From Hanleya hanleyi (taxonomy: Eukaryota; Mollusca; Polyplacophora; Lepidopleurida; Hanleyidae), in assembly GCA_036873755.1 (NCBI GenBank), contig JAVTVY010019452.1, forward strand, positions 1-64,000: a DNA stretch of 64,000 nucleotides, written 5' to 3'. A program made the position numbers and the translations under genes. The notes beneath the pieces are model-generated. The model was not told the DNA's origin. It did not search any database and saw only the letters and a program-made list of their open reading frames with translations. This document shows positions 1 to 11,600 of this stretch, piece after piece. Within the stretch, counting starts at the first letter, position 1. Each line of letters starts with the position of its first letter.

Positions 1-2637
1 CGGGAGCGGTTACATGTCTTTAGGGTATGAAAAACCAGTTGTTCGGTACTGCAGGTTGGTCACTTTAGTGATTCAGGAGGACTGGCTTAAGTGGCACTGG
101 AAATACCTTTGATATTCTACCTCGATAGAGGAAATCATGGTTCGAATGTCGTTGAAGGAATGTTAGTATTTCAAAACCTGTAGTTATTCTTTTTCTTTTG
201 GTATAATAATTAATACAGCCTTTTTGATACAAGCAGTGTATGATTTATTTAGGAGAGGGCTAAATTCTATCATAGATGAGTTCAGCCACTGTACGAAATA
301 TCTACTTTATCGGGTGCTCGTGCACCATATTAAATCGGTTTACGCTTCGGTGAATTAACCCTGCAATTTGTACAAAGATGAATCTTCTAAAATACATGTA
401 TATATAAAAGCACTTTGGAAATAAAAATATAATTACTATTCTTTGAAACTGAAAATTTGGTGTTGACTCCATCTTTCAGTAGTTGTTTCATTTATCTACT
501 AAATGCAACCATTGAAATTAAGACTCTCTGTAATGCTTGGCTGATGTATCCTCTGGCTGGGTTAGAAGTGAATGACCCACCTTACCAACTCGACTTACCA
601 TGAGTATTTGATGAATAGAGGCGAACCCATATAACGAGCGCCTTCTAAATGAGATAGACGTTACCGTGGTGATACTATGAGAGAGAAGAGCCAGAAGTCT
701 ATGAGACGATCTGTGACCTACAGCATATGGGTGGGCTAGTGATTGCGGTCTATGGAAAGGCTCTTGTCATGTCTATGGTATTCCTACGAGGGTCGTGACA
801 CCTTACGTCACTGGTGGCAGCAAACTAACTTGTACAATACACACTCTATCAGTCGACCAATCAGAAAATTTGTTACAGTATATTGATGGAAAACCTGGAA
901 TACTGCTTGAGACTTTAGGCCCTTCCCACCCACACCTCCCCCTGAGAGGACGCCCACACCCAAATCAACACGTTAGCGGCAGAAATCATTCAAATGAGAC
1001 CATGTGTGCCTAGTTTTAACAACTTGCTTGTGATTTTGTGCTATAGGCCCTACACATCAGCACTTCATATTTTGTATGTGTACAGTATAGCATCCTCATT
1101 GACAGAATCCTCTACAAAACACATCTGATTTTACCGACACTCCGTTCTGATCTGTCTCAGCATCATGTGATGATGATTCAATGAGCTCGGAATAATTTTG
1201 TATACTGGTGTTACAGGTCACCTTCACCCTAATGTATCAATTACCATGAACTTGTACATGTATCACATTCATATTGAATGGTGATGGCTGATGAGAATAT
1301 TGCCCATATGGAACAAATGGCTGGATTAAAATGTTCATGTTATTCATAAACAACATACAATTAATAATACTATCAAATAATTATGTATATTCCTTGTCGA
1401 CATCAATATAATACAGACAATATTATGACTGAATCATGGTAACAGATATTCAAGGGTAAATATGTCTACACTAAACTGAAGAAGACCCATGATGCGTATT
1501 ATATTATGTTGTAAAACTTCACTTGCTAATCTTGATTATGTTGCTTATTGTGAAAATAAATGAAGTTATGAAAATAAATTTAGTATGAGCGCCCATTATC
1601 CTCAAATTAGAAATATCTTCAGCAGCTAAAGTTAAGTCAATCATAACAATATATAACACCATGGTATTGTTGTAATATCACCCAGGTATTGATCTTTAGT
1701 TAAGAATGTAATGAGATACATATACCTGTTCTTTGTGTTATTCTGTATGCAGTTCATTCTTATGTATTTTATACATGTACATACACCAGAAGTGGAATTG
1801 AAATTTGAATAAAATAATCAAAATATGGTCGGTTTTTACCTCTACTCAGGAAATGATTTCTAGAAGCTTTGTTTCTAGAAGCTAAATCATTTTAGACACA
1901 TTCAAGTTGCATCTGATATCAGAAGTGCTGAATCCATGACCTGCAAGTTGGACTCAATTGTATACATATTTAATATCAAAACTCACTTCATTGAAAATGT
2001 GTATGGCCTTCATTATATTTCATTCTTTCGTCATACACAACAAGATGAAATCCATGATACCAGTTCGCACATTTCATACGTGTACTTAATAGAACCGGAA
2101 CCTGACCATGTTAGAAGAATTTGCAAAAGTATGAAATGAGAACTGAGTACTATGAGAACTTAATCCAATCTATGAGTGATCAATAATATGAATTCTGAAG
2201 AACGGTGATGGATCTTGACCACTTGTTGGCTTGGAGTTCATGTTAGTGGCATGAGCATGATAATAATCCAGTATATCACAATCTAGAACAGGATTGTTTA
2301 TATCAGTAACTTCTCTATGGAGCAATATTTTGACAAACGAAAATTAGATCACAAAAGAGAATATGTATACTGTGTTTGAGGAATATTTTCTGCCTCCTCA
2401 ATTGAAGGCGAAATTTGAATGAATGGTCTGTGTTGTCAGTGTGTCTGATGTCCCCCGTGCAAAGACAAGAAAATTTTCCATGTAATTTATTATTTATTGA
2501 TATATTTATTGATTTTCTTTTTGTCCAATTGTCTTCTGTTCAAGTCATTTGGCATCGGTAAAACCTGAAATGTATATCATGATCTTATTTCATCTAGTGA
2601 TAGTGTCTGTTTGGTTCCAGATGACGGGGCTGAACAA
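1..2637. other. Non-coding part of unit A
   Basis: I see no gene here. Open frames are short (under 75 codons), without recognisable motifs, and the unit B counterpart (16944-19559) differs by scattered substitutions that show no codon pattern. A small quasi-palindrome with two TTCTAGAA cores lies near 1855-1895 and recurs in unit B. Confidence 0.7.
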
Positions 2638-3970
2638 GGCATGTGAAATGTGATCGTATGGCAAATAAATGCCCAGTGGTATGTCCAAGGCTTAAAACTA
2701 AAACAAAAATGGGAAAGGTTCCATCCATGCTATCAGTCAAAAATCTCAATAATGTAGGCCTACATGTGGAATGTAGACACTCCTTTGTTTCAGCTACAAT
2801 TCAGAATAAGTTTTCAGATATTATCAGGTTTTAACAAGCAAATTATTCTTCATCAACAAGTGTCACAGCGCATAATGTGGATGTCACTAAACTGTTAGGA
2901 TAAATGAAAAGAAAAGTATATGTATATTATTTATCAGCTTTATTAAATAAGTTTACAGACTCACACAGGTAGATCAATTTGGTGCTTCTGCAAAATCAAA
3001 CCATTATTCAACTGCCAAATGCCAAGATAAATAGCCCCCCCACCTCTGGAAATATACTTTATCAGCAAAATTTAGAATAACTGTTTTTAAACAAACAGGC
3101 TGGTTGATATCATCAACTGAAAGAAAAAAAGTATCAGAAAAATCAGGGCATCGTCGATTGTGCTGTTGTCTTCCAGTCAGTCACTCAGTCAGTTTGATAT
3201 GCAACAACAACAACTTGGGCTATTTGGTTGGCTTCGACATAAGTCATCAGCCGACAAATACTTTACGATATATAGAAATGACGGGTGGTGTACTATGAAT
3301 CATTGAGTTGTAATGACATCAAATGGCGACAATAAACTAACAAGGCATGTGAAATGTGATCGTATGGCAAATAAATACCCAGCGGTATGTCCAGGGCTTA
3401 AGACTAAAAAAAAAAAAAAAAAAAAAAAAATTGGGAAAGGTTCCATCCATGCTATCAGTCAAAAATCTCAATAATGTAGGCCTACATGTGGAATGTAGAC
3501 ACTCCTTTGTTTCAGCTACAATTCAGAATAAGTTTTCAGAATATTATCAGGTTTTAACAAGCAAATTATTCATCATCAACATGTGTCAGCACACAATGTG
3601 GATGTCACTAAACTGTTAGGATAAATGAAAAGAAAAGTATATGTATATTATTTATCAGCTTTATTAAACAAGTTTACAGACTCACGCAGGTAGATCAATT
3701 TAGTGCTTCTGCAAAATCAAACCATTATTCAACTGCCAAATGCCAAGATAAATAGCCCCCCCACCCCAGAAATATAATTTATCAGCAAAATTTAGAATAA
3801 CTGTTTTTAAACAACCAGGCTGGTTGATGTCATCAACTGAAAGAAAAAAAGTATCAGAAAAATCAGGGCATCGTCGGTTGTGCGGTTCTCTTCCAGTCAG
3901 TCACTCAGTCAGCGGGTGGTGTACTATGAATCATTGAGTTGTAATGACATCAAATGGCGACAATAAACTT
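2638..3970. repeat. ~0.7 kb tandem duplication with A-tract expansion
   Basis: Two consecutive copies begin with AGGCATGTGAAATGTGATCG, at about 2638 and 3343. The second lacks about 80 bp that the first has near 3195-3280. The junction motif CTAAAA has become a run of more than 20 A in the second copy (about 3405-3430), but is short and interrupted in the first. Both copies read the same short open stretch (KVPSMLSVKNLNNVGLHVEC), which is shared because the DNA is duplicated, not because it is shown to be coding. The same tandem pair exists in unit B, so the tandem event is older than the segmental duplication. Confidence 0.9.
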
Positions 3971-4269
3971 ACCAGAAAAACGTCAAAAAATCGCATTGTC
4001 CATCTCTACAAGCTGGAGGGCCGCCATGTTAAATCTCCCGGTGGATGGGAGGTGGAACCCGACTACAGAAGCAAGGCCCATTGCAATGCATTGCAATGGG
4101 GAACCCCATTATTTCAATTGTGTCCAACAAAAGTGAGTCAAAATTTCATCGGGAACCATGACAATCCCTATTGGAAATCCTATGAGTCGTGGGTTCCACA
4201 TATGACAATTATTTGGCGGGAGATTCCACGTTGCGCTCCTAGACCTCCGCCTGATCGACGGAGGTAAAA

Positions 4270-4870
4270 AGCAGGCACCACTCGCTATCACTAGGCCACA
4301 AGATAAAATTGCGCACAGAAGTTCGGAATTAGACATTCTTTGATATAGAAGTCATGAAACTCGTCCTCTATACTATTATCACACAGAACACACATTCGAT
4401 CTTCGACGAAACAATTTTCATATCGATCCGTTTCAATACGTACATGTATAGGGGCAACCCAACATCGGAATTTAGTGAGGGCACTTCGGTGACTTTTCGA
4501 TAAAATATTTTGGACATCATATTTTGGACATCATCAACCACCGAATCAACCTGTATGCATGTAAGATGCTGAACAGTGATCCTGGGATCAGTGGGTGAGA
4601 CGTACTGGCATGAATCACTCAAGGATCAATTGGAAAATTTTCAAATGGGCCAATGATAAGGAAAGAATCAGAAAACGCTGGAAAACTTGGACTACATTCT
4701 GTTTTAAATATTTCATACAGTCGGAGTTTGACATGCTCTCTATTTACTTCATGTAACCACCTATTTTTATATATATTATACAACTTATCCTCAATCGCTT
4801 TCGTAACAAATCTTTCACCATAAACGACACTGATATTTCCTGTATGAGAGCAATCTAATTCAACCAGTTA
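4270..4870 (-). pseudogene. Non-LTR retrotransposon (LINE) ORF2 C-terminus, degraded
   Basis: Read on the minus strand with frame changes, the region gives a typical end of a LINE ORF2. First comes a stretch reading YNIYKNRWLHEVN then KLRLYEIFKTEC. Then comes HRSALTKFRCWVAPIHV, then IETGRYENFFVEDR, and finally a zinc-knuckle-like segment with CVLCDNSIEDEFHVLLY, where a second C or H set is decayed. This order (linker, RSALxKFRCGVAPI, IETGRY, CxxC, EDExHVLL) is known from LINE families common in invertebrates; no clade is assigned. Stops and frameshifts make it a dead fragment. The reverse transcriptase core and endonuclease are absent. The unit B copy is at 21194-21790. Confidence 0.75.
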
Positions 4871-5312
4871 ATTGCGGAGCCTAAAACACAAGGTTTTACA
4901 ACTCTTACCTGCTGAATTATAAACCCATCAACAAATCTTTTACCTATTCTATCTTCAGTTATAAACGTGAGCCATTTTCAAGTGACTAATAACGGTTTTC
5001 CACTGCCTAATAGAAAGTGGCATCCAACCCATATCTCCGTTGATACCTGTATTTGGTGCATACTTCCCAACGCTCAGAAAAAACCCCGTTCAGTCCTATG
5101 TTGTATAGCGTTTATGCACCATACGTCCGATGTACCCCAAATCGGGGCCCCGTAAGTTATAACAGGCACAACCACCGAATCAACCTGTATGCATGTAAGA
5201 TGCTGAACAGTGATCCTGGGGTCAGTGGGTTAGACGTACTGGCATGAATCACTCAAGGATCAATTGGAAAATATTCAAATGGGCCAATGATAAGGCGAGG
5301 CGCTGGAAAACT
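4531..5312. repeat. ~140 bp direct repeat within LINE-derived sequence
   Basis: The block from ACCACCGAATCAACCTGTAT through CAAATGGGCCAATGATAAGG occurs at about 4537-4660 and again at about 5173-5298, with only a few substitutions. The first lies inside the LINE remnant, so the second is probably a piece of the same or a sister element. Between them, 4870-5170 shows nothing else I can name. Confidence 0.8.
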
Positions 5313-5654
5313 TGGAATTTTAAGATATTAAGTACATGTTTAAAAAAATAATAGTTAGTGTCAAAGGTGCCATATCTTCCCGACTTGTATCTAAAAAAAT
5401 CTCAAAACAGTTTCTTCCATTAAAGTAGTTTATTTATCTGTCAGTTAGAATAGTTTATAGTTTATTTGCGTAAAAGTTGTGCCCAGCAGGGCTAAAACGC
5501 AATCATACATACATATAAAACATACACAACTACAAACATCAGACAACAAATAAAACATGCAAATATATAAAAGGGTTTCCATTTACCCGACATTAAAATA
5601 GCCATATTTTAAAATAACCATAGGCATGCTACTCTTGAGGTGTATATATTTATA

Positions 5655-6055
5655 GGTGATCATTGATTCTATAGAACATAAGCATGTACACTAACCCAAG
5701 AGGCTGAAACAGTCGTAGACAAATTTTGCCGTTGCTTTAGCCATGATAAAATTTGACCCATCAGCAAGTTGCTTGAATAAGTTGTTAGGGTCTGCAGGTA
5801 TGGGGGGTAAGCAAAGTGCATTAAACAGGGACTCTGCTTTTCAAATACAGAGCAGTACAATAGAAAATGTTTTTCATCTCCAAAAGTGTCACATATCGTG
5901 CATAAACGATCACATCTGGGTGTGTTGGTGTAACGCCCGTTTTCGATTGGTAATTTATGAGCGGTAATTCTGAGTTTGATTAACGCGGAACGATGTTTGT
6001 TGTTTTTTTATTGCCATTATGTTACTCGCAAGGCGAGGAGCATGTTGCAATTCAC
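5655..6055 (-). pseudogene. Second LINE ORF2 C-terminus, frameshifted copy
   Basis: This is the unit A copy of the 126-codon minus-strand frame at 22594-22974. It keeps the end YCSVFEKQSPCLMHFAYPPY followed by a leucine-rich tail. An extra T in the T-run near 6005-6010 (seven T, against six in unit B) and other changes break the upstream part that carries KLRISAHKLPIE. No reverse transcriptase core is present. It is a truncated, inactive retrotransposon tail sitting 0.4 kb downstream of the receptor gene. Confidence 0.75.
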
Positions 6056-6464
6056 TGTATGTATTAGATGATTAGATGACACAATTGACATTAGATTAGA
6101 TTAGATGACAGGGGATTAAGGGGACTCAACTGGACATTCCCGGCTTTGCCCGCCATCCTCGAATTTTCAGCGCCGACAAGATCGCCCCGATCTCGTCTGG
6201 TCATTAATGAGGACACTAAAACGTAATTTTATGCAACAAACTTACCCATTCTTGAATAATATATCGGCGATAAATCTGGTCTGGTCTTTCTCCCAGACTG
6301 GTCAAACCATTCTGGACTTGACCCATTGCCGGTATATAGGGTATTGTCGCTTGTTTATAACAATCACGTTAATAGAAAGAATATGGGCAGGATGCACCAA
6401 ATCATAATAAAATATTAATTTTGAAAAAGGTGTCACCAACCCCAAATTTGCCGTAAGCCTGACG

Positions 6465-7577
6465 TCAGTGTACATGATCACAGAGTCTTTGACACAAACC
6501 AACCATTCTGGATCGAATAGCTGCGTTTGTCAAAATATGAATTAACGGGTTAACTGCTGAATTGGCGTAAATAAAGATGTTTGAAATTATGTAAACAGGG
6601 AATGAAGTGTAACCAAAGTGATACAGTGGCCAGATTATACAATAAGGCACCCAGCAAATTAAATACATGGTGATGATCACGCTCGCGGTCCTCGAACATT
6701 GGTTGTTCTGGACTCTGATCTGAGACATTGCTGAGGATGATCCGGTGATTGAAGGTTTGACACGTTTAGGAACAGTCTGAGTTAGGTTGACGTTAATATC
6801 TCCCAGAAATAGCTCACATCTTCCACTTGAAGGTCTTGCTGGTTTTGTCTCAGTTGCGTCGTCTCCGAAAAATATGGAGTTGCCATCCACTATGGAGTTT
6901 CTCTCCTCAGCAACATCTATTACTGCCAGTGAGCTTATGACTGTCTCGTCTTTGTGTTTTGCACTTTGATCAGAGATTCTTGTCTTCTTCCCCGAACACT
7001 GACCTTGCATTCTTTTCTTCAGTGACAGAAGAAGAGAAACGTAGGCGGCAGCCAGAAATATGGCGGGAAGCCAGTCAGATACAATGACTAGCGGGATTAT
7101 GATTGGTGGGGGGCCAAGCAAGCACTTCCCGTCTGCCGACAAAATAAACGATTTATCACTAAACAGGAGCCCCAAAATGAAAGTCAACCAGATCACAAAG
7201 CCAGAGATCCACATTGCCGTTGATATCACCACTGTCCGACGTTTGGTGAACTGTGTTCTATATCGAATGGGAGACGTGACACACTTGTATCGGTCATAAG
7301 CGATGTCACTAAGTAGAAGGGCTAACACGTACACCAAACTGTAGGTTACCAAGAGATAAACGACACATAGCGGGAGCCCAAACAGCCATTTGTGGAAGAC
7401 TACCTCGATAGCATTAATTGGTAAGCAAATCATACCGACTTCAAAGTCGGCGACAGCCAAGGAAGTCGTATAAATCTTGAAATTAGACGAAAATTGTTTA
7501 TTCTTCCTTATGCACAGAATAATGAACACATTTCCACTAACAATCACTATAGCTAGAACCACAATGATGGAGGACAT
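6465..7577 (-). CDS. Class A (rhodopsin-like) GPCR, orphan, amine-receptor-like fold
   Basis: Single-exon open frame of 370 residues from ATG at 7577; an in-frame GTG lies just before it. Seven hydrophobic segments are visible. Landmarks: N16 in GNVF (TM1), D44 in LAVAD (TM2), C71 before TM3, DRY at 95-97 in AYDRYKCV, W123 (TM4), C152 in the second extracellular loop, P171 (TM5), CWVP at 308-311 (TM6) and NPLIH at 343-347 (TM7). H347 stands where NPxxY has Tyr. The third intracellular loop is long (about 190-297). The C-tail is short, with CQRLC as a possible palmitoylation site. The TM3 and TM4 wording recalls muscarinic and histamine H3-type receptors, but residue 3.32 is T78, not the Asp that binds amines, so an amine ligand is not supported. 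Upstream in frame, codons back to a TAG near 7650 are open without ATG and include an NRT sequon, so an upstream coding exon is possible. It has a broken sister at 23391-24503. Confidence 0.85.
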   Translation of the reverse strand: MSSIIVVLAIVIVSGNVFIILCIRKNKQFSSNFKIYTTSLAVADFEVGMICLPINAIEVVFHKWLFGLPLCVVYLLVTYSLVYVLALLLSDIAYDRYKCVTSPIRYRTQFTKRRTVVISTAMWISGFVIWLTFILGLLFSDKSFILSADGKCLLGPPPIIIPLVIVSDWLPAIFLAAAYVSLLLSLKKRMQGQCSGKKTRISDQSAKHKDETVISSLAVIDVAEERNSIVDGNSIFFGDDATETKPARPSSGRCELFLGDINVNLTQTVPKRVKPSITGSSSAMSQIRVQNNQCSRTASVIITMYLICWVPYCIIWPLYHFGYTSFPVYIISNIFIYANSAVNPLIHILTNAAIRSRMVGLCQRLCDHVH

Positions 7578-8030
7578 CACGATGTCCGTAGGTGGAATTC
7601 CAAGTGCATCTTGTTGTTCCCCTGGTGTGGTTGTTCTGTTGATAATTCGCTACAGTTTCCATAATTCCCCATTTTTCAACCCGGCAGAAACTCGTAAGTT
7701 TAACTGTAACTTGAGCCGTGTGTAACTCGAACAACGTCTATATCAAGAAAATGTGCGCCAGTCCTGACGTTTTAAAAGAATCGTAAACCGCTCGAGGAAG
7801 ATTGAACTATTAAACTGGTCGCATGGTCAAATTCTGTCATGTTCTGAAGACATCAGTAAATAACGAATCCCCAACTTGACAATTGCATAATGTATCATTA
7901 TTGATATAAGAGCGAGCGGATTTGTAGATGGTATTATGGTTCTTACTCGATCGTTGACTTTCAACTTTAACATTTTACTTTTAGGATGACAAAGGATTTC
8001 GAATGTTTATTCCATCGCAACAAAAAAATT
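7578..8030 (-). other. 5' region of the receptor gene, fast-diverging
   Basis: The segment lies immediately upstream of the receptor start and still aligns with unit B, but with many substitutions and several indels. In the receptor frame the codons just upstream are open back to TAG near 7650. In another frame, ATG at about 7660 begins a stretch with NHT and NST sequons that is lost in unit B. Whether the extracellular N-terminus comes from here, from a spliced upstream exon, or simply starts at 7577 cannot be settled by eye. No TATA box is convincing. Confidence 0.4.
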
Positions 8031-8476
8031 GTTTGATCCGCTACGCGGAATCATACAGTTTGCACAGCGGTTTTTAAGTTCATACCCCAATGAACGCAAA
8101 AAAAATCACAATCAATCCTTAAATAGTTAACTTGTTCTATAACGTAATATCTGAAATTTAAAAGTGAATCACGTACATGTAACGGTTTGCATCCTTATGC
8201 GCAAGCATATATAATTAAGGCAGGTATTTGGTTAAGCTCAGAATTATATTTCTTTCTGAAGAATCTTCTCCCTGTATTCTGGAGTTTTTGTCATTGTAAC
8301 CTGATAGATAATGGACCCCCATATTTTTTTCATTTTATTCTAATGACCTGTTTACTCTAGTCAATTGTATTCTAAGTCAACTGTATGCTAATCAGCTGAT
8401 GCCGTTATACATTTGGGAAAGTCCGTGTCCGTAATAGATTTTAGTGACGTCATTTAGAGTTCGCCCCGGTGACCTC

Positions 8477-8544
8477 GCTTTGTCGGAAGTTCTGAACTGA
8501 AGCGAGTGTTTGTGTTTATTTCATGGGGCAATTCTATATTTTCC
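8477..8544 (+). repeat. 68-bp exon-like block, copy 1
   Basis: The 68 bases from GCTTTGTCGGAA to ATTTTCC recur at 13236-13303 with only a few mismatches and no gap. Here the block is followed by AGGTATGT, a good splice donor context. At the second site it continues into different sequence (TGATCCTGGG). It may be a small dispersed repeat or a first exon plus a partial copy. It lies 140 bp left of the large inverted-repeat element, and the other copy lies 390 bp right of it. Confidence 0.6.
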
Positions 8545-8687
8545 AGGTATGTATAGCTTTAAAAGATTGATGTTTAATATTCCTAAGACTGTAAACTAAC
8601 TAGCGTGATAGTTGGCGAGTCATGAATAATAGAAGAGAAAGTTACAATTTAGCGTCTAGAATGTTCGTGCACTCAAACCGCATTGTA

Positions 8688-11600
8688 CACTGTAAAAACG
8701 GCCAATTTCAGGGAGTAAATGTTCAACCTGTTATCAGTTCAACGTTGAACCAATTTTTAATGACAGTAAACGTTTACCCGGAATCTGGTTGAACGTTTTC
8801 AGTTCGAATTCAAGCATATACTGATACTTGCATGGAGGTAAACGTTGAACCTGTTATTGGTTCTTCTTTCAACCTATAACTGGTTCTACGTATAACCACA
8901 TGATACTAGCTTGGGCGTAAACGTTGAACCTATTATTAGTTCTACGTTCAACCTATAACTGGTTATACGTTCAACCACATGAAACTCCGTGCATGGTAAA
9001 ACGACACCAACATGACCGAAACAATGGGATATGAATGTCTGAGAACAGGGAGTAATTTTCTTATTAATATTAAGTTAAATTCTGCAGACTTTTCCAAATA
9101 AACCATATGGTTATGCTTAAAACTGAATGTCCAAGTCGTTAATAACGCGTGTCGATTTGGGAAACTTCGCTGTTATGCACTTATTTTGATGGCATATTAC
9201 TATTTTCGCTCATAAAATAGCCTATCAACAGTCAGAAACAATCATAGAAGTTATCAAAAATGAAAGACGTAATACTGTTGTGTGGGTCAAAATTATTCCC
9301 GACCGAGTATACGTTCAACTGTTTTTCGGTTCAACGTATTTCCCGCCCTCGTTATTGTTTTTCCCGCGGTGGTCGTCAAAAGAACCACTTATTGGTTCAA
9401 CGTTCAACTGGACTATGGTTCAACTGGCCATCGGTTATCGTCCTTCGTTTTATGAAGCGCCACCTGCTGGATTGCAGTGTGAGGAGGAGAACGTGTGGTG
9501 TTATTGGCAGCTTAACAATGAACATTACTCGTCCCGTTACATCTGTTTTCTGGTAAGTAATATGGACAAACAATTGTTTGAACTGCGCTTCAACACTGAA
9601 TACGTTACGCACAGAAATCTCGTCCCCGTTGCTTTCGCTTTATGTTTTGAAATCGAAGCTGTGTCGAAAACTGGGCTATCTTCATTGTTCATTCTCCGTT
9701 CATTTATTCATTGCGTGAAAGAATTTTGCTGTCTGTTGTCTGTTTTAATATGTCATTGATATAATTTACTGTTACCACTTGGCGGTATTTTGCAATTTCC
9801 AATCACTTATTACATTTAGCATGTCGTTTTTCCATACCAGTTGTGGATGAGTGCAATCTAAGGCCCTTACAGGCTATTTAATTTCCTATGTATTTCCAAA
9901 AAAGAATTAATTAAACTGTCACTATATCTGCATAGGTCAACAGCTATATACATATGGATACCAGTAATTATCAGCCGCGTTGTCCACAAAAATACTTGCA
10001 ATACGCTTTGTGGATTGTTAAACTCTAAGGTCCTTGCAAACTAATATGCATTAATCTCCTATTCCAAAAAAAAAAAATACATTAAGACATTATATAGTAT
10101 TGTTCACTGGACATATTCCTATGCATGTTATAATCCTATAATAATTCAAAACATCTATTAACATTCAGTCACCCCTCAATTTTGCCTGAAATTCTAATCA
10201 GTCCAATGAATTTATAATAGTTACATAATGTCGTAAGACTATATTAAATGTTGGCAACATTTTGTGTCCAATGGGGTAATATCATGTCAACATTGTGTGA
10301 CTGTTTATCCAGAGATCAAGTGAGAAGTGTGAGAAGTCCAGCTGCCCTAGTGCCTGATCGATGAAGAAGTCATTTTGATGTTTCTGAAATACACCATGAT
10401 GGATGACAAGTAGTAAGTGAATACATTACAAGGACACAATCAAAGGAAATTGAGAAGTCATTGATAAGACTTGATAAATGATACATCATAGCTGTACCAT
10501 GTATTACCCCATAACCCCCCCCAGCATGCCCACTACATAACCATCCCCCCCCCCACCATGCCCACTATACACACACATCCAGTTAGGGGTAGGGGGGGGG
10601 TCAAGAGGCAAATGGATGAGATTTACAAACATGCAACATAGGGTGGTAGCTACCAAATTAGTATACTATAATATCCATGTTAGTAATTATGATTTTTTTT
10701 CCAATCCAGATAAGGGGGCATGGTGGTAAAGTGTGTGTGTGGGGGAGGAGGGGGGGGGATGGTGAAAATATATACTATTTTTATGTGGCAAGACCATGTG
10801 AGATTGATTTCATGAGATATTCCCAAGGCAGGGTGGTGGCATGAGAAATTGCCAGGGGTTGCGAGGGGCCGAGTGAGTGAGTGCTTGTCATGAAAATCGG
10901 GATATTTCCCCCAACCTTTATGAATAAATTAGTTATATTAGATCTTACTCCATTTAATATTTTCTCCTACAGAAAGTGTAACAGGGAGAAGGTCAGAAAG
11001 AAGCCATTTGTTTGACTCTGACTGCTGGAGGAAGATGAAGGAGGCGACAGTGTATATGGCTCCCACAGAGTGAACATCATCATCTTGTAATGGATTTTAT
11101 CGCGATTGAAGATGTAAGGAATAATCTGTCATTTTCAATGCTAATAATCAGATATATGATGCTCATAGACCATACTAAAACCAGCAACAAGAATGAATAA
11201 TTTTGCCACTCTGTTGATGAGTGGGGGGGTGGGGGGGGTCATCAAGGCTTCATCTGCAGATGGCTCAATTATGTACAGTTGATGAGTTCAGATTTTATAG
11301 AATGGTACTTACAAATGTAAGCTTATATTGACAGGATAGTGAAGACAAATTATATTGCACAATTCTTTATTTGTTTAATAGGACCAACTGCTTGCAAGAA
11401 AGATCAGAGACATGTCAGTGCGGATCATTACATTACAGGGTTTCGGATGATACATTACAGGGTTTCGGATGATGGTGGAAGTGTGTGCATTATTTCATAA
11501 CTTGGACTATGTGAAATAATTGGTCTCTGACATGCCTGCATCACAAGATAATGGCTACAGGTATCATTGGATGTGACAGAAAAGATAAAATGTGATACAA

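Larger units (their letters stand above)
1..8030. repeat. Segmental duplication, unit A
   Basis: The whole stretch is matched, in the same order and orientation, by 16944-25096. Identity by eye is very high (about 98-99%) from base 1 to about 6250. It falls through the receptor gene and is clearly lower, with indels, upstream of the receptor (7600-8030). The unit contains an internal ~0.7 kb tandem repeat, two LINE remnants and a GPCR gene, all of which recur in unit B. The left edge is the window edge, so the duplication may extend further left. Homology stops on the right near a run of A just before 8040. Confidence 0.95.

Noticed and set aside
3944..4267. 107-codon plus-strand frame conserved between both duplicated units
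   Set aside because: Conservation is explained by the recent duplication of non-coding DNA. The frame overlaps antisense LINE-flanking sequence and has no recognisable domain.
9280..9759. 159-codon open frame, the longest in the 4.16 kb element
   Set aside because: Its first part translates the GTTCAACG word array and the rest has no known domain, conserved paralogue or splice support.
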